A stretch of DNA of 41,087 nucleotides, from contig CACARV010000003.1 in the NCBI GenBank assembly GCA_902535025.1, forward strand, positions 1-41,087, given 5' to 3'. Numbering within the stretch: position 1 is the stretch's first letter; every line of letters starts with the position of its first letter. The notes beneath the pieces were generated by a model. That model made no database searches. It was given only the letters and a program-made list of their open reading frames with translations, and was not told where the DNA came from. A program made the translations under genes and the position numbers. Source of the DNA: an uncultured Prochlorococcus sp. GTDB taxonomy: Bacteria > Cyanobacteriota > Cyanobacteriia > PCC-6307 > Cyanobiaceae. Below are positions 10,578-22,148 of the stretch, piece after piece.

Positions 10578-12536
10578 ATGAGTAATCCCTCTATCGAAAA
10601 AATAGATAACAAATATAATTTTAAAATTGAATATAAATTAATCAATAATAAGGAGTTATTAAAATCAAGATTATCCGAAATTCCAAAGTCATCTGGTTGT
10701 TATCTTTTTAAAGATATTGATAGTAACTTACTTTATATTGGTAAATCTAAAAAACTACGTAGTAGAGTAAGTAGTTATTTCAATAATTATTCAGATTTAA
10801 CGCCCAGATTAAGTTTGATGGTTCGTCAAATAACTGAAATAGAAATAATAGTCACAGATAGCGAATATGAAGCATTAAATTTAGAGTCAAATTTAATTAA
10901 AACAAACAAACCATACTTTAATATTCTTTTAAAGGATGATAAGAAATATCCATATCTTTGTATAACTTGGAGTGAAAAATATCCTCGAATATTTATTACA
11001 AGAAGAAGAAGAAATAGAAACAATTTAGATAGATATTATGGACCTTATGTTGATGTCGGATTATTAAGGAGAACATTATTTACGATAAAAAAAATATTTC
11101 CACTTAGACAAAGACCAAGGCCAGTCTATAAAGATAGAACTTGTTTGAATTATTCAATAGGACGATGTCCAGGTGTTTGCCAAGAAGTTATATCATCTGA
11201 CGATTATAAAAAAATAATGAAACAAGTATCTATGATATTTCAGGGACGAAATGATGACTTAGAAATATTTTTACAAAAAAAAATGCTGCAGTTTTCAAAT
11301 GATTTAGATTATGAGAATGCAGCAAAAATAAGAGACCAAATTTCAGGTTTAAAATTATTAACTGAATCACAAAAAATATCAATACCAGATTCTTCAATTA
11401 ATAGAGATATCTTTGGAATAGTTTCAGAAAAAAATGTAGCTAGTATACAAATTTTCCAAATGAGATCTGGTAAGCTCATTGGGAGAATTGGCTATAGTCA
11501 AAAATTAAATAATGAAGATGAAAATCTCATTCTACAAAAGATATTAGAAGAGCATTATATGAATGTTGAAGCTGTAGAAATACCATCAGAAATTCTTATT
11601 CAATATAACCTACCAAAACAAGCAACCATAGAGGATTGGTTAACGGATCTAAGAAAAAAGAAAGTAAAAATCCTAATCCCAAAAAGAAATAAAAAACATG
11701 AAACTGTAGAAATGGTTTTAAAAAATGCGAAATTGGAATTAGATAGAATAATAAATGGGATACAAGATAATGAATCATCAATTGAGGATCTTGCCCAAAT
11801 ACTTGAATTAAGTGAACAACCTAAAAGAATTGAAGGTTATGATATAAGCCATATTCAAGGTAGTGACCCTGTAGCATCACAAGTCGTTTTTATTGATGGG
11901 ATTCCTTCTAAACAGCATTATAGGAAATATAAAATTAAAGATCCAAACGTTGTTGTAGGACATAGTGATGATTTTGCTTCGATATATGAAGTAATACATA
12001 GAAGGTTTAAAAAATGGTCAAGATTTAAAGAAAACGGAGGGGATTTTTCAATATTAAATGATAAAACAAATAGTAAATTAGACAATGAACTTTTATCAGA
12101 TTGGCCTGATTTAATAATGATTGATGGAGGAAAAGGACAGTTAAATGCAGCTATTAAAGCATTAAAAAAATTAAATCTTGAGGAAGAGGTAACTATATGT
12201 TCATTAGCAAAAAAACATGAAGAAATATTTATTCCAGGCTTTACTAAGTCTCTTGATACTGACGAAAATCAAAAAGGAGTTCTTCTATTAAGAAGGGTAA
12301 GAGATGAAGCACATAGATTTGCATTATCTTTTCATAGAGACAAAAGATCTAAGAGAATGAATAGATCTCAATTGTCCCAAATCAGTGGATTAGGACCATC
12401 AAGAATAAGAGAATTGCTTGAGCATTTTAAATCAATAGACGCGATAAGAATAGCTAGTAAAGAGGATTTATCAAAAGTTAAAGGACTTGGAAAAAATTCA
12501 GTAACTGATATATATGAATATTTTAACGAGTTATAA
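10578..12536 (+). CDS. uvrC: excinuclease ABC subunit C
   Basis: GIY-YIG domain (GCYLFKDIDSNLLYIGKSKKLRSRVSSYF), IEGYDISHIQGSDPVAS, C-terminal HhH. Confidence 0.98.
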   Translation: MSNPSIEKIDNKYNFKIEYKLINNKELLKSRLSEIPKSSGCYLFKDIDSNLLYIGKSKKLRSRVSSYFNNYSDLTPRLSLMVRQITEIEIIVTDSEYEALNLESNLIKTNKPYFNILLKDDKKYPYLCITWSEKYPRIFITRRRRNRNNLDRYYGPYVDVGLLRRTLFTIKKIFPLRQRPRPVYKDRTCLNYSIGRCPGVCQEVISSDDYKKIMKQVSMIFQGRNDDLEIFLQKKMLQFSNDLDYENAAKIRDQISGLKLLTESQKISIPDSSINRDIFGIVSEKNVASIQIFQMRSGKLIGRIGYSQKLNNEDENLILQKILEEHYMNVEAVEIPSEILIQYNLPKQATIEDWLTDLRKKKVKILIPKRNKKHETVEMVLKNAKLELDRIINGIQDNESSIEDLAQILELSEQPKRIEGYDISHIQGSDPVASQVVFIDGIPSKQHYRKYKIKDPNVVVGHSDDFASIYEVIHRRFKKWSRFKENGGDFSILNDKTNSKLDNELLSDWPDLIMIDGGKGQLNAAIKALKKLNLEEEVTICSLAKKHEEIFIPGFTKSLDTDENQKGVLLLRRVRDEAHRFALSFHRDKRSKRMNRSQLSQISGLGPSRIRELLEHFKSIDAIRIASKEDLSKVKGLGKNSVTDIYEYFNEL

Positions 12537-12625
12537 ATATTAATTAATTTTTGAAAAATAGATTTCTTGATATTGTTAAATATAACTATATTAAAAATAT
12601 ATATATATTAAATTAATCTAGTAAT

Positions 12626-13192
12626 TTGTCAGCTGAAGCGTATCTCTGGTTTAAATCACTTCACATTATTGGTGTAATCGTTTGGTTTGCTGGCCTTTTT
12701 TATTTAGTAAGACTTTTTATATATCATGAAGAATCTAAAAATATGGATAATGAATTAAAAATTGCCTTTAATAAACAATACACCTTGATGGAAAAAAGGC
12801 TGGCGAATATAATCACAACACCTGGGATGATATTAGCTTTAAGTATGGCTATATGCATGGTTATTATGCAACCAAGTTGGTTAAGTGAGAAGTGGTTACA
12901 AATTAAAATTTCTTTTGTTTTAGGATTAGTAATTTATCATTCTTACTGTTACAAAATAATGTATTCATTACAAAATGGTACTTCAACCATTTCAGCAAAA
13001 AACCTTAGATTATTAAATGAATTGCCGACTTTATTATTATTTATAATTGTACTTTTAGTTATTTTTAAAAATAATTTCCCAACTAGTGTTGCTACATGGA
13101 GCGTAGTTGGACTAATTATTTTCATGTTGGCTTCAATACAATTATATGCAAAGATTAGAAAGAAAAATGAGAATTCATTAAGTAATGAATAG
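12626..13192 (+). CDS. hemJ: HemJ-like protoporphyrinogen oxidase membrane protein
   Basis: LWFKSLHIIGVIVWFAGLFYLVRLFIYH N-terminus typical of HemJ; multiple TM segments; TTG start. Confidence 0.85.
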   Translation: MSAEAYLWFKSLHIIGVIVWFAGLFYLVRLFIYHEESKNMDNELKIAFNKQYTLMEKRLANIITTPGMILALSMAICMVIMQPSWLSEKWLQIKISFVLGLVIYHSYCYKIMYSLQNGTSTISAKNLRLLNELPTLLLFIIVLLVIFKNNFPTSVATWSVVGLIIFMLASIQLYAKIRKKNENSLSNE

Positions 13193-13832
13193 GGAAGACT
13201 TAGTAAAATTAACCTCCAATATTAATGAAAATAGTTGTCCTAAAAATATTAATTTTCACTGTCATACAAAATTTAGTGATGGAAGTCTAGAACCATATGC
13301 ACTTTTAGAACAAGCTTATAAAAATAACGTGAAATTTTTATCAATAACCGATCATCATACAATTAAAGCTCATGAATATATAAAAAAAAATAATATACTC
13401 AAAAATTATCCTAAAGATTCTTTTACATTAATTTCGGGAATAGAAATTAATTGTTTGATTCTGGGATGTTTAGTACATGTAATTGGATTGGGAATAGATA
13501 TAAAAAGTAAATACCTAAATCCCTACACCCTTGGAGAGTCTCCAATAGGTAATGATTTAAATATAAAATCAGTTATTAAAGCAATAAATTTAGCTGGTGG
13601 TTTATCATTTCTTGCACACCCAGCGAGATACAGGATTCCCTTTTATAAATTAATTCCAGAGGCCAAAATACAAGGTATTGATGGAATAGAGGTTTGGTAC
13701 GATTATGAACTTAATGAAGTATGGAATCCTAGTTTATTTGTTTGTTCAGAAATAGATAAATTAGCAGATAAATATTCAATGCTAAAAACATGCGGAACAG
13801 ATAGTCATGGACTTTCGCTATTAGGTAGATAA
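13185..13832 (+). CDS. PHP domain metal-dependent phosphoesterase
   Basis: NFHCHTKFSDGSLEP, LSITDHHTIKAH, GGLSFLAHPARY, CGTDSHG. Confidence 0.9.
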   Translation: MNREDLVKLTSNINENSCPKNINFHCHTKFSDGSLEPYALLEQAYKNNVKFLSITDHHTIKAHEYIKKNNILKNYPKDSFTLISGIEINCLILGCLVHVIGLGIDIKSKYLNPYTLGESPIGNDLNIKSVIKAINLAGGLSFLAHPARYRIPFYKLIPEAKIQGIDGIEVWYDYELNEVWNPSLFVCSEIDKLADKYSMLKTCGTDSHGLSLLGR

Positions 13833-13833
13833 T

Positions 13834-16800
13834 TCAGAATTCGTTTTTTTCAATTTTTGAATCAGTACTAATAATTATGTTCTTTAAATTTTCAATGACA
13901 TCTGATGAACAATTATTCCACATTTTTCTATTGACAATTTCAAGTAATCTTTGTGCAATATCTCTTAAAGCCCATGGATTATTCTCTAGAAAGAAATTCC
14001 TAAGATCTAGATCACATAACCATGATTTATAAACTTCCTCATAACACCAATCTGAGACTACTTCAGTAGAAGCATCAAAAGCATATAAGTAATCTAATGT
14101 AGCTGAAAATTCAAACGCTCCTTTATAACCATTATCCTTCATTCCATTTATCCATTTAGGGTTAAGTATTCTTGATATAACAACTTTATTAATTTCATCT
14201 TGTAATTTTGAAATTTTAGATAATCCAAATTTTGATAAATCACCATGATACATTTCAGGTAATTTACCGCTCAATTTTTTTACTGCTGAAGATAATCCAC
14301 CCTGAAACTGATAATAATCATCAGAATCTAAAATATCATGTTCCTTATTATCTTGGTTATGAACAACTAACTGGACATTTTTAAGAGCATTTTCTAATGA
14401 TTTTTTATCCTCAATAGGTTCATGATTATCACTGTAAATCCACTTACTCCAATTCAGAAAAGATTCTCCAAAATCATCAATATTTTCCCAATTAGAATTT
14501 GAAATTAGTTCTTGCAGACCAGCTCCATATGAACCTGGCGCTGACCCAAATATACGATTAATTGAATCACCATCCCTTGAGGCCCCAGCAAGAGGGTTAA
14601 ATTTATCATCCTCATTAAGATTAGATACAAGATTTATTGCTTTAGAAGTTAATTTAACTAACTGTGGAAATGCATCTCTAAACATTCCCGAAATCCTTAA
14701 AGTAACATCAACCCTTGGTCTTTCGAGAACAGATAAAGGAATGATTTCTAGATCTACTACTCTTCTTGAAGGCCCATCCCAAATAGGCTGTACTCCTAAT
14801 AAATATAGTATTTGACAAATATCTTCACCACCATTTCTCATTGTGGATGTTGCCCATACAGATATTGCTATATTTTTTAAATCTTCTCCATTATCTTGTT
14901 TGTATAAATCAAGTATTTGTGAAGCTGATTGACAACCAACACTCCATGCTGATTCAGTTGGCAGTCCTCTCGAATCAACTGAAAAGAAATTTTTACCAGT
15001 GGGTAAAGCTTCAGTTTTACCTCTCGTAGGGGCTCCAGATGGACCACTTTTTACATATTGTCCATTTAATGAATTAATAAATGATAATTTCTCATTATAT
15101 GAAGAATTAATGATTGGATATAGAATCTCTTTTTTTAATAATAAAAAATACTTATTATGTTTTTTTTCATTAAAGAAATAGTCTATTATTTTCAGATTTT
15201 TATATTTTTCTAGATTTTTTATATTGGTATTCTTTTTGTAAAAAAACAAATATATTAAATACTTTGCTTGTTGTTCCAAAAAATCAATAGCCATTCTAAA
15301 GTTTAAAATGTTTTTGTTGGAAAAAGTCAATAGTATTTTTTTATCCTTTTCACTTAACTTTTGATCATATTTATTTGTCCAAGGATCCAAATCTAGTTTT
15401 AAATGTTTTGCTATATATTGAACAATCCCAATTCGATTGGCATTTGGCACTCTAGCGATACACAAGAATAAATTTATTTCATTAATGTCATTCTGCCTAT
15501 TACCAAAAATATGCAAACCTGTCCTAATTTGAGATTCTTTAATTTTGCAAAGAAAAGAATCAATCTCTTCAATTTGATTATTTTTATTATTTAAAGTGAT
15601 TTCGTTAAAATCTTTTTTAATTAATTCAAAAATGGATTTTTCTATAATTTCAATCCGATTAGAATCTAATAATTTTGCTTCAAAATATTCGTCTAAATAA
15701 TTTTCTAATATTGAATATTTTCCATATAATTCTGACCTATCCAAAGGAGGGGTTAAATGATCAATAATTGTTGCAGCAATTCTTCTTTTAGCTTGGGATC
15801 CTTCTCCTGGATCATTTACGATAAAAGGATATATGTTTGGTATTGCTGGACAAATAATATTTGGAAAACATTTATTACTTAGACCTATAGATTTGCCAGG
15901 TAACCATTCAACAGTCCCATGTTTACCAATATGGCAAATAGCATTTGCGTTAAAAACTTTTTCAATCCAAAAATATTGTGCTAAATATCTATGGGGAGGT
16001 GGAAGATCGGGAGAATGAATATCTCTATCAGTGAAAGCGTCATAACCTCGTTGAGGTTGAATCAATAAAGTTATTTTTCCAAATCTAATACCATTTATTG
16101 AGAAGCCTTCATTATCAAGATCGATCGCTTCTGATGGATTGCCCCAACGGTTAACAATAATATTTTTTGGTTCAAGTTCTAAAAAATTCCAATATTTTAA
16201 ATATTCACTAAGTGGTAAGTAATCTAAAGGTTTATTATTTTGAGATTCAAGATCATTAGTTCTAGTTTTTATAAGTATTGACATTAATTCCGAAGAATCT
16301 TGAGGATAATTAAAAGATCCAAGATCATAACCTTCTTCTTTTAACCAGTTAAGAATATTTATTATCGAAGATGGTGTATTAAGACCAACACCATTACCGA
16401 TTCTTCCATTCTTTACTGGATAATTACTTATTATTAAACAAATTTTTTTATCAAAATTATTGAGTTTTTGAAGTTTCACATAATTTGTTGCGAATTTTGA
16501 AATCCATTTAATACCTACTTGATCAGCTTTGTAACTGGTTATTTCACTGTAGAGTGTATTTTTTTCAGAAATTATTTCTTTAAATGCTGAAGGACAGGTA
16601 GTAATCCTTCCATCAAATTCAGGAATAATTATTTGCATTAATAAATCAGATGAATTCATTCCAATGGATGAATTTAACCAATTTTTTCTTGATCTATTAG
16701 AAGAGAGAAGCTGTAAAATTGGAATATTAAGAGAAGTAAAAATATTTGTAGAATTTTCAATTAATTCGTTATTTTTGATTTGAGATGAAGAAAATGAAGT

Positions 16801-17571
16801 TGTGGTAATTATTAATTTAATATCTTCCTTTTTAAAAATATCTATTAATTTCTTTTGAATAATATGATCTTTTAGTGTGGAAATAAATAACGTTTTAGGC
16901 GATAGTCCGCATCTTCGTAACTGCAAGTTAAGTTTTTTGTTTACTTCAATTTCATTAGCCAAAAAAAGTGATTTATAAGAAATAATTCCAATTTTTTCGC
17001 CTTTTTCAATTTTCCAATCATATAAATAAGGATCTGCATAAAAAGTAATATTCAAAAACTCATCAGGGATTAATGCTTCATTTACCTGTAGATAATTTAA
17101 ACAATTAAGAAATTTTCTATAATTATCAAGTCCTCCCGATCTCAGTAATCTAGAAATATTAAGTGCAATATTTTTATCTATACTACTTATTTCACATAAG
17201 GAAACTTCCTGATCAATGGTACCTGATAGGATTACTAACTTCCTTTTTTTATTGACTGCTTGCCAATATAAAAGTTGTTCAATTCCATAGTTCCATGTAC
17301 CTTTATCTCCAAAAATTCTTAATACGACAACTTTTGCATAATTAACTGTTTTTAATAAATAATTATCTATTTGAGCTGAGGAATTTAAATTAGAAATTTC
17401 TAAAGCTCTTATATTATTTTTTAATGAAGCAAATTCCTTTTCTAACAATAAGTTTGATATAAGATTTAAATCAGCTTTGACACTTGTTATAAAAATAAAA
17501 TCTGCCGCTGGTTGCTCAATTAAATCATCCTTATTCTTTTCATTTCCTGCTATGTTTAATATCCTGTGCAT
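13834..17571 (-). CDS. cobN: cobaltochelatase subunit CobN
   Basis: 1245 aa CobN/BchH-type Mg/Co chelatase; CHIGKHGTVEWLPGKSIGLSNKCFP, GSAPGSYGAGLQELI, FEFSATLDYLYAFDAST. Confidence 0.93.
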   Translation of the reverse strand: MHRILNIAGNEKNKDDLIEQPAADFIFITSVKADLNLISNLLLEKEFASLKNNIRALEISNLNSSAQIDNYLLKTVNYAKVVVLRIFGDKGTWNYGIEQLLYWQAVNKKRKLVILSGTIDQEVSLCEISSIDKNIALNISRLLRSGGLDNYRKFLNCLNYLQVNEALIPDEFLNITFYADPYLYDWKIEKGEKIGIISYKSLFLANEIEVNKKLNLQLRRCGLSPKTLFISTLKDHIIQKKLIDIFKKEDIKLIITTTSFSSSQIKNNELIENSTNIFTSLNIPILQLLSSNRSRKNWLNSSIGMNSSDLLMQIIIPEFDGRITTCPSAFKEIISEKNTLYSEITSYKADQVGIKWISKFATNYVKLQKLNNFDKKICLIISNYPVKNGRIGNGVGLNTPSSIINILNWLKEEGYDLGSFNYPQDSSELMSILIKTRTNDLESQNNKPLDYLPLSEYLKYWNFLELEPKNIIVNRWGNPSEAIDLDNEGFSINGIRFGKITLLIQPQRGYDAFTDRDIHSPDLPPPHRYLAQYFWIEKVFNANAICHIGKHGTVEWLPGKSIGLSNKCFPNIICPAIPNIYPFIVNDPGEGSQAKRRIAATIIDHLTPPLDRSELYGKYSILENYLDEYFEAKLLDSNRIEIIEKSIFELIKKDFNEITLNNKNNQIEEIDSFLCKIKESQIRTGLHIFGNRQNDINEINLFLCIARVPNANRIGIVQYIAKHLKLDLDPWTNKYDQKLSEKDKKILLTFSNKNILNFRMAIDFLEQQAKYLIYLFFYKKNTNIKNLEKYKNLKIIDYFFNEKKHNKYFLLLKKEILYPIINSSYNEKLSFINSLNGQYVKSGPSGAPTRGKTEALPTGKNFFSVDSRGLPTESAWSVGCQSASQILDLYKQDNGEDLKNIAISVWATSTMRNGGEDICQILYLLGVQPIWDGPSRRVVDLEIIPLSVLERPRVDVTLRISGMFRDAFPQLVKLTSKAINLVSNLNEDDKFNPLAGASRDGDSINRIFGSAPGSYGAGLQELISNSNWENIDDFGESFLNWSKWIYSDNHEPIEDKKSLENALKNVQLVVHNQDNKEHDILDSDDYYQFQGGLSSAVKKLSGKLPEMYHGDLSKFGLSKISKLQDEINKVVISRILNPKWINGMKDNGYKGAFEFSATLDYLYAFDASTEVVSDWCYEEVYKSWLCDLDLRNFFLENNPWALRDIAQRLLEIVNRKMWNNCSSDVIENLKNIIISTDSKIEKNEF

Positions 17572-17636
17572 TTTATATATAAATAAGGTTTAGAATAGAT
17601 AAGTAGGATAAAACAAGTTTAACTTAATTTAATAAA

Positions 17637-18554
17637 TTGAATATGCATGAATTTCTTCCATACGCCTGGTTCGAAGGTAAATGTATTCCATTTAAAGATG
17701 CAAAAATATCAATAGCTACTCATGCATTACATTATGGTACTGCTGCATTTGGAGGAATGAGAGCGATACCTAACCCTTCAAATAAAGAAGAATTCCTTTT
17801 GTTTAGAACTGATAAACACATAAAAAGATTATCTCAAAGTGCAAAATTACTCTTAACTGATATTTCTGAAGAATATATTTTTAAAGCCTTAGAAGAAGTT
17901 ATAAAAATAAACAAGCCTAAAAACCCTATTTATATAAGACCATTTGTATATACAAGCGATTTAGGTATAGCTCCAAGATTACATAATATTGAAACAGATT
18001 TCTTTGTTTATTGTATTGAACTTGGAGATTATCTATCCCCAGATGGTGTTTCTTGTAGAATGAGTAGTTGGACTAGGCAAGAAGATAGATCTCTCCCGTT
18101 GCGAGGAAAAATAAGTGGAGCTTATATTACTAGTTCGTTAGCTAAAACAGAGGCTAGTTTATCGGGGTTTGATGAAGCCTTGCTATTAAATTCAAGTGGT
18201 AAGGTAAGCGAAGCTAGTGGTATGAATTTATTTATTGTAAGAAATGGAGACTTAATAACTCCAGGAGTTGATCAAGATATCCTTGAGGGGATTACAAGAG
18301 CTAGTGTAATTGAATTAGCAAAATCATTTGGAATAAATGTAATTGAAAGGCCTGTTGATAAAACAGAATTATTAATCGCAGATGAAGTATTTCTAACTGG
18401 TACAGCAGCAAAAATTACGCCAGTTAAAAAAATTGAATCAACTGAATTAAATGTTGAAAGACCGATAATGAATAAATTAAAAAATAAGCTTATAGAAATA
18501 ACAGAAGGACGTTCTCAAGACTATGATAATTGGGTAACCAGAATCTCAATATAA
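17637..18554 (+). CDS. ilvE: branched-chain amino acid aminotransferase
   Basis: ALHYGTAAFGGMRAI, KISGAYITSSLAKTEA, SEASGMNLFIV class IV aminotransferase. Confidence 0.95.
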   Translation: MNMHEFLPYAWFEGKCIPFKDAKISIATHALHYGTAAFGGMRAIPNPSNKEEFLLFRTDKHIKRLSQSAKLLLTDISEEYIFKALEEVIKINKPKNPIYIRPFVYTSDLGIAPRLHNIETDFFVYCIELGDYLSPDGVSCRMSSWTRQEDRSLPLRGKISGAYITSSLAKTEASLSGFDEALLLNSSGKVSEASGMNLFIVRNGDLITPGVDQDILEGITRASVIELAKSFGINVIERPVDKTELLIADEVFLTGTAAKITPVKKIESTELNVERPIMNKLKNKLIEITEGRSQDYDNWVTRISI

Positions 18555-18572
18555 AAATCGATTTTGCAATAA

Positions 18573-21500
18573 ATGGAATCTTTCAGAACCTATCTTAATA
18601 GAGAAGAAAAGCCATTAATTATTTTTGACGGAGGTACTGGAACATCTTTTCAGAACTTAAATCTTACTTCAGATGAGTTTGGAGGAAAAGAATTAGAAGG
18701 TTGTAATGAAAACCTTGTTTTGTCTTCACCAAAAGTAGTTGAAAAGGTTCATTATTCATTCTTAGAAGCAGGTTGTCATGTTATAGAAACTAATACTTTT
18801 GGAGCCTCATCTATAGTTCTTGAAGAATATGATATTGCGGATAAAGCATATGAAATAAATAAAAATGCTGCATTAATAGCAAAAAACGCTGCTTCCAAAT
18901 ATTCATCCGTTAACAAACCAAGGTTTGTTGCCGGTTCAATTGGACCAACCACTAAATTACCTACATTAGGACATATAGGTTTTGATGAATTAAAGCAATC
19001 ATATAAAGAACAAATATATGGTCTTATAGATGGAGGAGTTGATCTTCTTTTAATTGAAACTTGCCAAGATGTATTGCAAATTAAATCTGCCTTGTTAGCA
19101 TCAAAAGAAGTACTTAATAGTAAAAATTTAGATATCCCTATAATGGTATCTATAACGATGGAAACAACAGGTACTATGCTTGTTGGATCTGATATCGCAT
19201 CTGCATTAACAATATTAGAGCCATTTAATATAGATATCCTTGGACTTAATTGTGCAACTGGTCCAGAACAAATGAAGGAACATATTAAATATTTGTCTGA
19301 AAATTCACCCTTCGCTATAAGTTGTATTCCCAATGCAGGACTACCTGAAAATATTGCTGGAGTGGCTCACTACAGATTAAAGCCAATAGAATTAAAAATG
19401 CAATTAATGAATTTTATATATGATTTTAATGTTCAATTAATAGGTGGATGTTGTGGGACTACACCTGATCATATTAAATATCTTTCTTCAATAATTGATG
19501 AAATTATTGATAACGAAAGATCTAACGAAAAAGGTAAGAATAATTCAAGTGGATATATTCCTTCTGCATCATCAATATATAATTCTGTGCCATACAAACA
19601 AGACAATTCAATCTTGATTGTAGGAGAAAGATTAAATGCAAGTGGATCTAAAAAGGTTAGGGAGTTGCTAAATAACGACGATTGGGATGGTTTGGTTTCA
19701 ATTGCCAAGCAACAACAAAAAGAAAATGCACACGTTCTTGATGTAAATGTTGATTATGTGGGAAGGGACGGTGTTAAAGACATGAAAGAAATAACTTCAA
19801 GACTAGTTACCAACATAAATTTACCTTTAATGATTGATTCTACAGATGCTGAAAAAATGGAAAGTGGATTAAAGTCAGCTGGCGGTAAATGCATTATAAA
19901 TTCAACCAATTACGAAGACGGTGATGAAAGATTTGATCAAGTTCTAAATTTAGCCTTGGGGTATGGTTCAGGTCTTGTTGTCGGAACTATTGATGAAGAT
20001 GGAATGGCAAGGAATGCAGATAAAAAATATAACATTGTTAAAAGAGCGATTAATAGATCCAGAGAATGTGGCTTGTCAGATTATGAGCTATTTTTTGATC
20101 CATTAGCCCTGCCAATATCTACTGGGATAGAAGAAGATAGATTAAACGCTAAAGAGACAATTACTGCTATATCAAAAATTCGTGAAAATTTCCCAGATAT
20201 TCATATCATACTTGGAATATCAAATATTAGTTTTGGTCTTTCACCATTATCTAGAATTAATCTAAATTCTATATTTTTAGATGAATGTATTAAAGCGGGA
20301 TTGGATTCTGCTATCATAGCTCCAAATAAAATTTTGCCATTAACTAAAATTTCTGAAGAAACTAAAAAGCTTTGCTTAGATTTGATATATGACAAAAGAG
20401 AATTTGAAGATGATATATGTATTTATGATCCATTAGTAGAATTAACAAAGGCTTTTCAAGATTTATCTATTCAAGATTTCAAAAAAGCATCTTCAGAAAA
20501 TAAAAACCTAACTCTGGAAGAAAGTCTAAAAAATCACATTATTGATGGAGAAAAAATAGGTTTAGAGGATCAATTAAATAAAGCATTAGAGAAATATAAA
20601 CCTCTTGAAATAATTAATACCTTTCTACTAGATGGGATGAAAGTTGTAGGAGATTTATTTGGCTCAGGTCAAATGCAATTACCATTTGTACTCCAATCCG
20701 CTGAAACAATGAAATTTGCTGTTTCAATTTTAGAACCATATATGGAAACTGTAGATGAAAACATATCAAATGGAAAACTCTTAATTGCAACTGTCAAAGG
20801 AGATGTTCATGATATTGGAAAAAATTTGGTTGACATAATACTTACAAATAATGGTTATGACGTAATAAATCTTGGAATAAAGCAAGATGTATCAGCAATT
20901 ATTGATGCACAAAAGATGCATAAAGCAGATTGCATCGCTATGAGCGGATTACTTGTTAAATCAACTGCTTTTATGAAAGATAACTTAGAGGCTTTTAACA
21001 ATGAGAATATAAGTGTACCAGTAATATTAGGAGGCGCAGCCTTAACCCCAAAATTTGTAAATGAGGACTGCAGCAAAATATATAATGGGAAAATATTGTA
21101 TGGAAAAGATGCGTTCACTGATCTTAAATTCATGAATGAATATATGGATAATAAAAAAAAGGGAAATTGGTCTAATACAGAGGGATTTATTAATAAAGAG
21201 GGTATAAATATTAATTTAGCATCATCAAAAACCAACACTGAAGCGATTAATAAATCAATGTCCATAAGTACTGAGACTTCCAAATTAAATCTAAAAGAAA
21301 ATATTACAAGATCTAAATTTATAAATGAAGAAGAACCAATTCAAGCTCCTTTTTTGGGAACGAAGGTCTTATACGACGTTGATATAGATTTAAACAAGTT
21401 AATTTTTTATTTAGATAAGAAAGCTCTATTTAGCGGACAATGGCAAATAAAAAAAGGAAAAAACCAAAGCGTAGATGAATACAATTACTATTTGGATTCA

Positions 21501-22139
21501 TATGCTAAACCGTTGTTAGATAAATGGTTAGAGACAATTGTAGATAAAAAACTGATTTCACCCAAAGCAGTTTATGGATATTTCAGATGCGGGAGAAAAG
21601 ATAATAGTATTTTTTTATTTGATGATAAATCATTTAATAAAATTTCCCAATTTGATTTTCCAAGACAAAAATCTGGGAATAATCTATGCATAGCTGATTT
21701 CTATTGTGATTTAAAAAATGATAAACCGATAGATATATTTCCTATGCAGGCTGTTACGATGGGCGATATTGCTAGTAAATATTCGCAAAAATTATTTAAA
21801 GAAGATAAATATAGCGATTATTTATTATTCCATGGACTTACAGTGCAATTAGCAGAAGCTCTAGCTGAGTATGTCCATGCATTAATTCGTATTGAATGTG
21901 GTTTTAGGACTGAAGAACCAGACAAAAATAGAGAAATTTTAGCTCAAAAATATAGAGGTGCTAGATATTCTTTTGGATATCCTGCATGTCCAAAAGTATC
22001 TGATTCAAACATACAATTATCATTGTTGGATGCAAAAAGAATAAACTTGACCATGGATGAATCTGAACAACTTCATCCAGAACAAAGTACTACAGCTATA
22101 ATTTCACTACACTCAAAAGCTAAATATTTCAGCGCTTAA
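18573..22139 (+). CDS. metH: cobalamin-dependent methionine synthase
   Basis: IIFDGGTGTSFQNLNL, IGGCCGTTPDHI, B12 loop GDVHDIGKNLVDIIL, SAM-activation domain GYPACPK. Confidence 0.98.
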   Translation: MESFRTYLNREEKPLIIFDGGTGTSFQNLNLTSDEFGGKELEGCNENLVLSSPKVVEKVHYSFLEAGCHVIETNTFGASSIVLEEYDIADKAYEINKNAALIAKNAASKYSSVNKPRFVAGSIGPTTKLPTLGHIGFDELKQSYKEQIYGLIDGGVDLLLIETCQDVLQIKSALLASKEVLNSKNLDIPIMVSITMETTGTMLVGSDIASALTILEPFNIDILGLNCATGPEQMKEHIKYLSENSPFAISCIPNAGLPENIAGVAHYRLKPIELKMQLMNFIYDFNVQLIGGCCGTTPDHIKYLSSIIDEIIDNERSNEKGKNNSSGYIPSASSIYNSVPYKQDNSILIVGERLNASGSKKVRELLNNDDWDGLVSIAKQQQKENAHVLDVNVDYVGRDGVKDMKEITSRLVTNINLPLMIDSTDAEKMESGLKSAGGKCIINSTNYEDGDERFDQVLNLALGYGSGLVVGTIDEDGMARNADKKYNIVKRAINRSRECGLSDYELFFDPLALPISTGIEEDRLNAKETITAISKIRENFPDIHIILGISNISFGLSPLSRINLNSIFLDECIKAGLDSAIIAPNKILPLTKISEETKKLCLDLIYDKREFEDDICIYDPLVELTKAFQDLSIQDFKKASSENKNLTLEESLKNHIIDGEKIGLEDQLNKALEKYKPLEIINTFLLDGMKVVGDLFGSGQMQLPFVLQSAETMKFAVSILEPYMETVDENISNGKLLIATVKGDVHDIGKNLVDIILTNNGYDVINLGIKQDVSAIIDAQKMHKADCIAMSGLLVKSTAFMKDNLEAFNNENISVPVILGGAALTPKFVNEDCSKIYNGKILYGKDAFTDLKFMNEYMDNKKKGNWSNTEGFINKEGININLASSKTNTEAINKSMSISTETSKLNLKENITRSKFINEEEPIQAPFLGTKVLYDVDIDLNKLIFYLDKKALFSGQWQIKKGKNQSVDEYNYYLDSYAKPLLDKWLETIVDKKLISPKAVYGYFRCGRKDNSIFLFDDKSFNKISQFDFPRQKSGNNLCIADFYCDLKNDKPIDIFPMQAVTMGDIASKYSQKLFKEDKYSDYLLFHGLTVQLAEALAEYVHALIRIECGFRTEEPDKNREILAQKYRGARYSFGYPACPKVSDSNIQLSLLDAKRINLTMDESEQLHPEQSTTAIISLHSKAKYFSA

Positions 22140-22148
22140 GCTAAATCT

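Noticed and set aside
14841-16018. Plus-strand short ORFs within cobN
   Set aside because: Antisense shadows of a conserved 1245-aa gene.
17572-18572. Cobalamin riboswitch near the cobN/metH/cobU genes
   Set aside because: Intergenic gaps (for example 17572-17636, 18555-18572) are too short and I saw no B12-box-like sequence.
18776-19333. 185-aa minus-strand ORF antisense to metH
   Set aside because: Lies wholly inside metH, which is unambiguous; composition looks like a shadow frame of an AT-rich gene.
20855-21283. 142-aa minus-strand ORF antisense to metH
   Set aside because: Shadow ORF within the B12-binding domain coding region.
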